In this document: positions 5,082-7,255 of the stretch, in pieces
Numbering within the stretch: position 1 is the first letter of the stretch
How the letters are laid out: the number at the start of each line of letters is the position of its first letter
Assembly: GCA_003504035.1 (NCBI GenBank)
Contig: DOBW01000038.1
Location: forward strand, 1-7,255
DNA from: Rhodospirillaceae bacterium
GTDB lineage: Bacteria > Pseudomonadota > Alphaproteobacteria > UBA9219
Direction: 5' to 3'
DNA length: 7,255 bases
Notes under the pieces: generated by a model
What the model saw: the letters and a program-made list of their open reading frames with translations, nothing else
Told to the model about the DNA's origin: nothing
Databases searched by the model: none
Position numbers and translations under genes: made by a program

Positions 5082-5345
5082 ATGCCTTCAAAAGAACAAC
5101 TCGAAGCCCTGAAAAAAAAGAAATCTCAAATAACGGCCCAGATTTCAGAAATGCACGCCAAAATAAAGACACAGGATCGAAAAGACGAAACGCGGATTAA
5201 AATACTTATCGGGGCAGCGATGATGGCAGAGGCAAAAGCACAGCCTAAAATTAAAACCTTTCTCGATCAGGTCTTAAAAAGCAGGATTAAAGAAAAACGT
5301 AATATCGAATTTTTACAAAAAAAGGGGTGGATGAAAGAACCCTGA
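5082..5345 (+). CDS. Small TraD/MobC-like relaxosome accessory protein
   Basis: An 87-residue, strongly basic protein. Residues 1-30 are a coiled-coil-like helix (KEQLEALKKKKSQITAQI). The middle, DRKDETRIKILIGAAMMAEA (residues 32-51), matches the pattern of the Ti-plasmid TraD/MobC-type family: a basic R/K-D-T-R stretch followed by a hydrophobic K-I-L-x-G-A segment. The tail is helical and basic and ends FLQKKGWMKEP. Such proteins sit at or near oriT and help the relaxase open and cut DNA, or dock it to the coupling protein; that role here is inferred from family resemblance and position. It is the first gene right of oriT, divergent from the relaxase and about 100 bases before the T4CP. The ribosome site is weak (AAGAG about 8 bases before ATG). 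There is no membrane segment. Confidence 0.65.
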   Translation: MPSKEQLEALKKKKSQITAQISEMHAKIKTQDRKDETRIKILIGAAMMAEAKAQPKIKTFLDQVLKSRIKEKRNIEFLQKKGWMKEP

Positions 5346-5358
5346 CTTGAAAAAAATT

Positions 5359-5372
5359 CCGCCCTGCGGGGC
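5359..5372 (+). terminator. Weak GC hairpin between accessory gene and T4CP
   Basis: CCGCCCTGCGGGGC can fold as CCGC/GCGG or GCCC/GGGC, followed by only CTTT on the plus strand. On the minus strand the same hairpin is followed by GGAATTTTTTTC. It could be a partial terminator or attenuator within the operon. It lies three bases before the 18-nt shared element. Confidence 0.3.
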
Positions 5373-5375
5373 TTT

Positions 5376-5393
5376 GGGCAATAGGAAAAAGAA
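5376..5393 (+). repeat. 18-nt shared element, plus-strand copy
   Basis: GGGCAATAGGAAAAAGAA matches the minus strand at 3375-3358 exactly. Here it is in non-coding sequence between the accessory gene and the T4CP, three bases after a GC hairpin. It is again in sense orientation relative to local transcription. Confidence 0.75.
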
Positions 5394-5431
5394 GGGCAGG
5401 GGAGAGCATAACAAACAAAAATATTTTTAGC

Positions 5432-5437
5432 GGAGGG
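5432..5437 (+). promoter_or_regulatory. Shine-Dalgarno deciding the T4CP start
   Basis: GGAGGG lies 8 bases before the ATG at 5446. The in-frame GTG at 5437 overlaps this site and cannot use it, so the ATG is preferred. The frame contains no further upstream start. Confidence 0.7.
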
Positions 5438-5445
5438 TGTTTTTC

Positions 5446-7254
5446 ATGGCAAGCACTAGCCACGGATCAGCGGAATTTTCAGAACATGAGGGCTTTAGTT
5501 TTAATGCGGTTTCTTGCGGAAAAAATATAGTTTTTGGAAGGTCTAGATATGGAGCGCGGCTTTTTCATGCGTTCCCGACTAAAAAACACTTTCTTAGCGT
5601 TGCCCCTACTCGATCAGGAAAAGGCGCGTGTCTGATAATTCCAAATCTTTTATTTTATATAGGCTCGACAATCGTTATAGACCCCAAAGGGGAAAACGCG
5701 TTTATAACAGCAGAACGCCGCCGCGCACTTGGGCAAAAAACCCACATCCTTGACCCGTGGGGAGAAACCAATCGGCGCTATGGGGCACAATGTGGTGTTG
5801 TTGAAGACGTGGCAACCTTCAACCCTCTTTCAATTCTCGATCCGGATTCCAAACATTTTTCAGAAGACATCGTCTATATTTCGGATGCTCTCATCATAAA
5901 TCAAGGTAAAGACCCACATTGGGACAATAGCGCCCGCGAATTAGTGGCGGGATTGATTGCTTACGCTGTTATAAAACAAAAAAGCCTAGCTTCATTATCC
6001 TACGTTCGGACATTGCTTACAGGCCCACGGGAACAACTGGCCGCAATTGCGACAGAGTCGCAAAAATGGGGCTATGATAATGTAGCTTGTCGAAAACTTG
6101 GGCGCTTCACTGATGCGAAAAACAAAGAAATAAGCTCAATAATTTCTACCGCCCTTACACAATTGGCTTTTCTTGACAGCAAAACTTTAAGCGACAACCT
6201 AGAAGAAAGCTCTTTTTCTTTTGAGGAGTTAGTGGACGGAACGGCCACAATTTATCTAGTTCTTCCTGTCGATAAGTTACAGACTTTCGGCAGATGGTTG
6301 AGGATCATGATATCTATTGGCATTCGAACGGTAGCAAGAAACACAAAAAAACTACCTGCGCCCGTCTTGTTCGTGCTCGATGAGTTTGGAACCATTGGCA
6401 AGCTTTCCGCCGTGTCTCAAGCTGTCGGCCTAATGGCGGGCCTTCAGATGTGTATATGGGTTTTTGTGCAAGATTTTATTCAGCTTAAACGCGACTATCC
6501 CGACGAGTGGGAAACTTTTATAGCAAATTCCGAGTGTGTTTCCGCCTTTAATATCATGGACCAGTTCACGGCGGAACATATATCTAGAATGCTTGGAAGC
6601 AGAACGGTTGAAAGAATTAGCCAAGCAACAGAGGAGGAAAGAGAGGGAGGATTTTTAAGGCGTGCAAACCCCGACTACATGAAAATGACAGATCAAGAGT
6701 TTTCCCGCGCATTGCTTCACCCTGATGAAATCCGCCGTCTCAGGGCTGACCTTGGCTTAATAATTCCGAACGCCGACCCTGCAACTTTTACAAAAATCTA
6801 TTATTTTGATCATGCCTATCTGTTCCAACTGTGCCGCCCTGATCCCTACTTTACAGACCCAAACCTTCTTATAATTGCGGAAACAAACGCAGATAGAGAA
6901 CAGCTTTCCGATATTTACAAAGAAGAAAAAGCAATACTTCAAAAAAATTGGCAGACCTTACCGGAAAACCTGCAAGAGCTTTGTGAAAAGATCGAAAAAG
7001 GTATTGAAGAAAAAATTGATAATCAGGATTTAGGCCAGCTCATCAGCGATTTAAAGACAGCAAGGGAAAGACAGATATCGCAGGAAAAATGGGAAGCCAC
7101 ACAGGAGAAAATTAAAGACGGCGCGGAAAAAGCGCGAGTCCTCGCGGTAAAGTCGATTAACGGCACGCTTAAAGCGGCCCAAAAGTTCAAGGAAAGTGAA
7201 ACTTTTGGCAAGTTCACGGGAAAAATGAAAGGCTTTTTCAAGCCAAAAGATTAA
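5446..7254 (+). CDS. traG: Type IV coupling protein (VirD4/TraG family) lacking the N-terminal membrane domain
   Basis: T4CPs are hexameric ATPases that pass the relaxase-DNA complex to the type IV secretion channel. Walker A is A53-P-T-R-S-G-K59-G60, followed by IIPNLL, the VirD4/TraG signature. IVIDPKGE (77-84) and FNPL follow. Walker B is V307-L-F-V-L-D312-E313-F-G. Q342 in the WVFVQDF strand is the usual motif III glutamine. The product is 602 residues. Canonical members have two transmembrane helices before Walker A, which then falls at about residue 120-160. Here Walker A is at 53 and the preceding residues are hydrophilic, so no membrane anchor is encoded. The ATPase part ends near residue 470. 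About 130 residues then follow, of which 480-575 are charged and coiled-coil-like, with a basic end (GKMKGFFKPKD). It follows the accessory gene in the same direction. No T4SS channel gene is in view. Confidence 0.95.
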   Translation: MASTSHGSAEFSEHEGFSFNAVSCGKNIVFGRSRYGARLFHAFPTKKHFLSVAPTRSGKGACLIIPNLLFYIGSTIVIDPKGENAFITAERRRALGQKTHILDPWGETNRRYGAQCGVVEDVATFNPLSILDPDSKHFSEDIVYISDALIINQGKDPHWDNSARELVAGLIAYAVIKQKSLASLSYVRTLLTGPREQLAAIATESQKWGYDNVACRKLGRFTDAKNKEISSIISTALTQLAFLDSKTLSDNLEESSFSFEELVDGTATIYLVLPVDKLQTFGRWLRIMISIGIRTVARNTKKLPAPVLFVLDEFGTIGKLSAVSQAVGLMAGLQMCIWVFVQDFIQLKRDYPDEWETFIANSECVSAFNIMDQFTAEHISRMLGSRTVERISQATEEEREGGFLRRANPDYMKMTDQEFSRALLHPDEIRRLRADLGLIIPNADPATFTKIYYFDHAYLFQLCRPDPYFTDPNLLIIAETNADREQLSDIYKEEKAILQKNWQTLPENLQELCEKIEKGIEEKIDNQDLGQLISDLKTARERQISQEKWEATQEKIKDGAEKARVLAVKSINGTLKAAQKFKESETFGKFTGKMKGFFKPKD

Positions 7255-7255
7255 G

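Noticed and set aside
1..7255. CRISPR array, tRNA, rRNA or IS element
   Set aside because: No regularly spaced repeats, no cloverleaf or rRNA-like stretch, and no transposase or terminal inverted repeat with target duplication was seen.

Overview
This window looks like part of a mobilizable or conjugative plasmid (or an integrated plasmid-like element) from a Gram-negative bacterium, most likely an alphaproteobacterium. The reasons are a MobQ-type relaxase, a nic sequence matching the RSF1010/Ti class, a small TraD/MobC-like protein and a VirD4/TraG coupling protein. The host assignment is inference: no rRNA, tRNA or chromosomal gene is present, and base composition is mosaic. The left 1 kb is very AT-rich, the recombinase is above 50% G+C, and the transfer genes lie in between.

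Left part (1-1198): an AT-rich gene for a single-HKD phospholipase D-like protein, whose reading frame is still open at the window edge. It is followed directly by what appears to be the 3' remnant of a ParG-like ribbon-helix-helix gene without its start. The remnant ends stop codon to stop codon against the convergent serine recombinase gene. The simplest reading is that the PLD gene is cargo that replaced the front of a plasmid partition or regulator gene.

Middle (1199-4902), all on the minus strand: from right to left, a 490-aa MobQ relaxase, a 102-aa ORF overlapping its stop codon, a 113-aa ORF, a 65-aa ORF, a 185-aa protein built from a tandemly duplicated unit of about 71 residues, and a serine recombinase. 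The recombinase start codon abuts a 34-bp near-perfect dyad that is probably its binding site and/or operator. The four small genes between relaxase and recombinase are unrecognised.

Right part (4903-7255): a 179-bp divergent intergenic region carries the origin of transfer, with a GTAAGTGCGCCCT nic core and two 14-bp hairpin-forming repeats. To the right, on the plus strand, are a small lysine-rich relaxosome accessory protein and a T4CP. The T4CP has complete Walker A and B motifs but no N-terminal transmembrane segments, and it has a charged coiled-coil-like tail. Relaxase, oriT, accessory protein and T4CP form a coherent DNA-processing module; no mating-pore gene is visible here.

The least expected signals are the 18-nt sequence present in sense orientation in both divergent transcripts (each time just after a hairpin), the 34-bp dyad at the recombinase start, the duplicated-domain orphan protein, the decapitated ParG-like gene and the membrane-anchor-less coupling protein.
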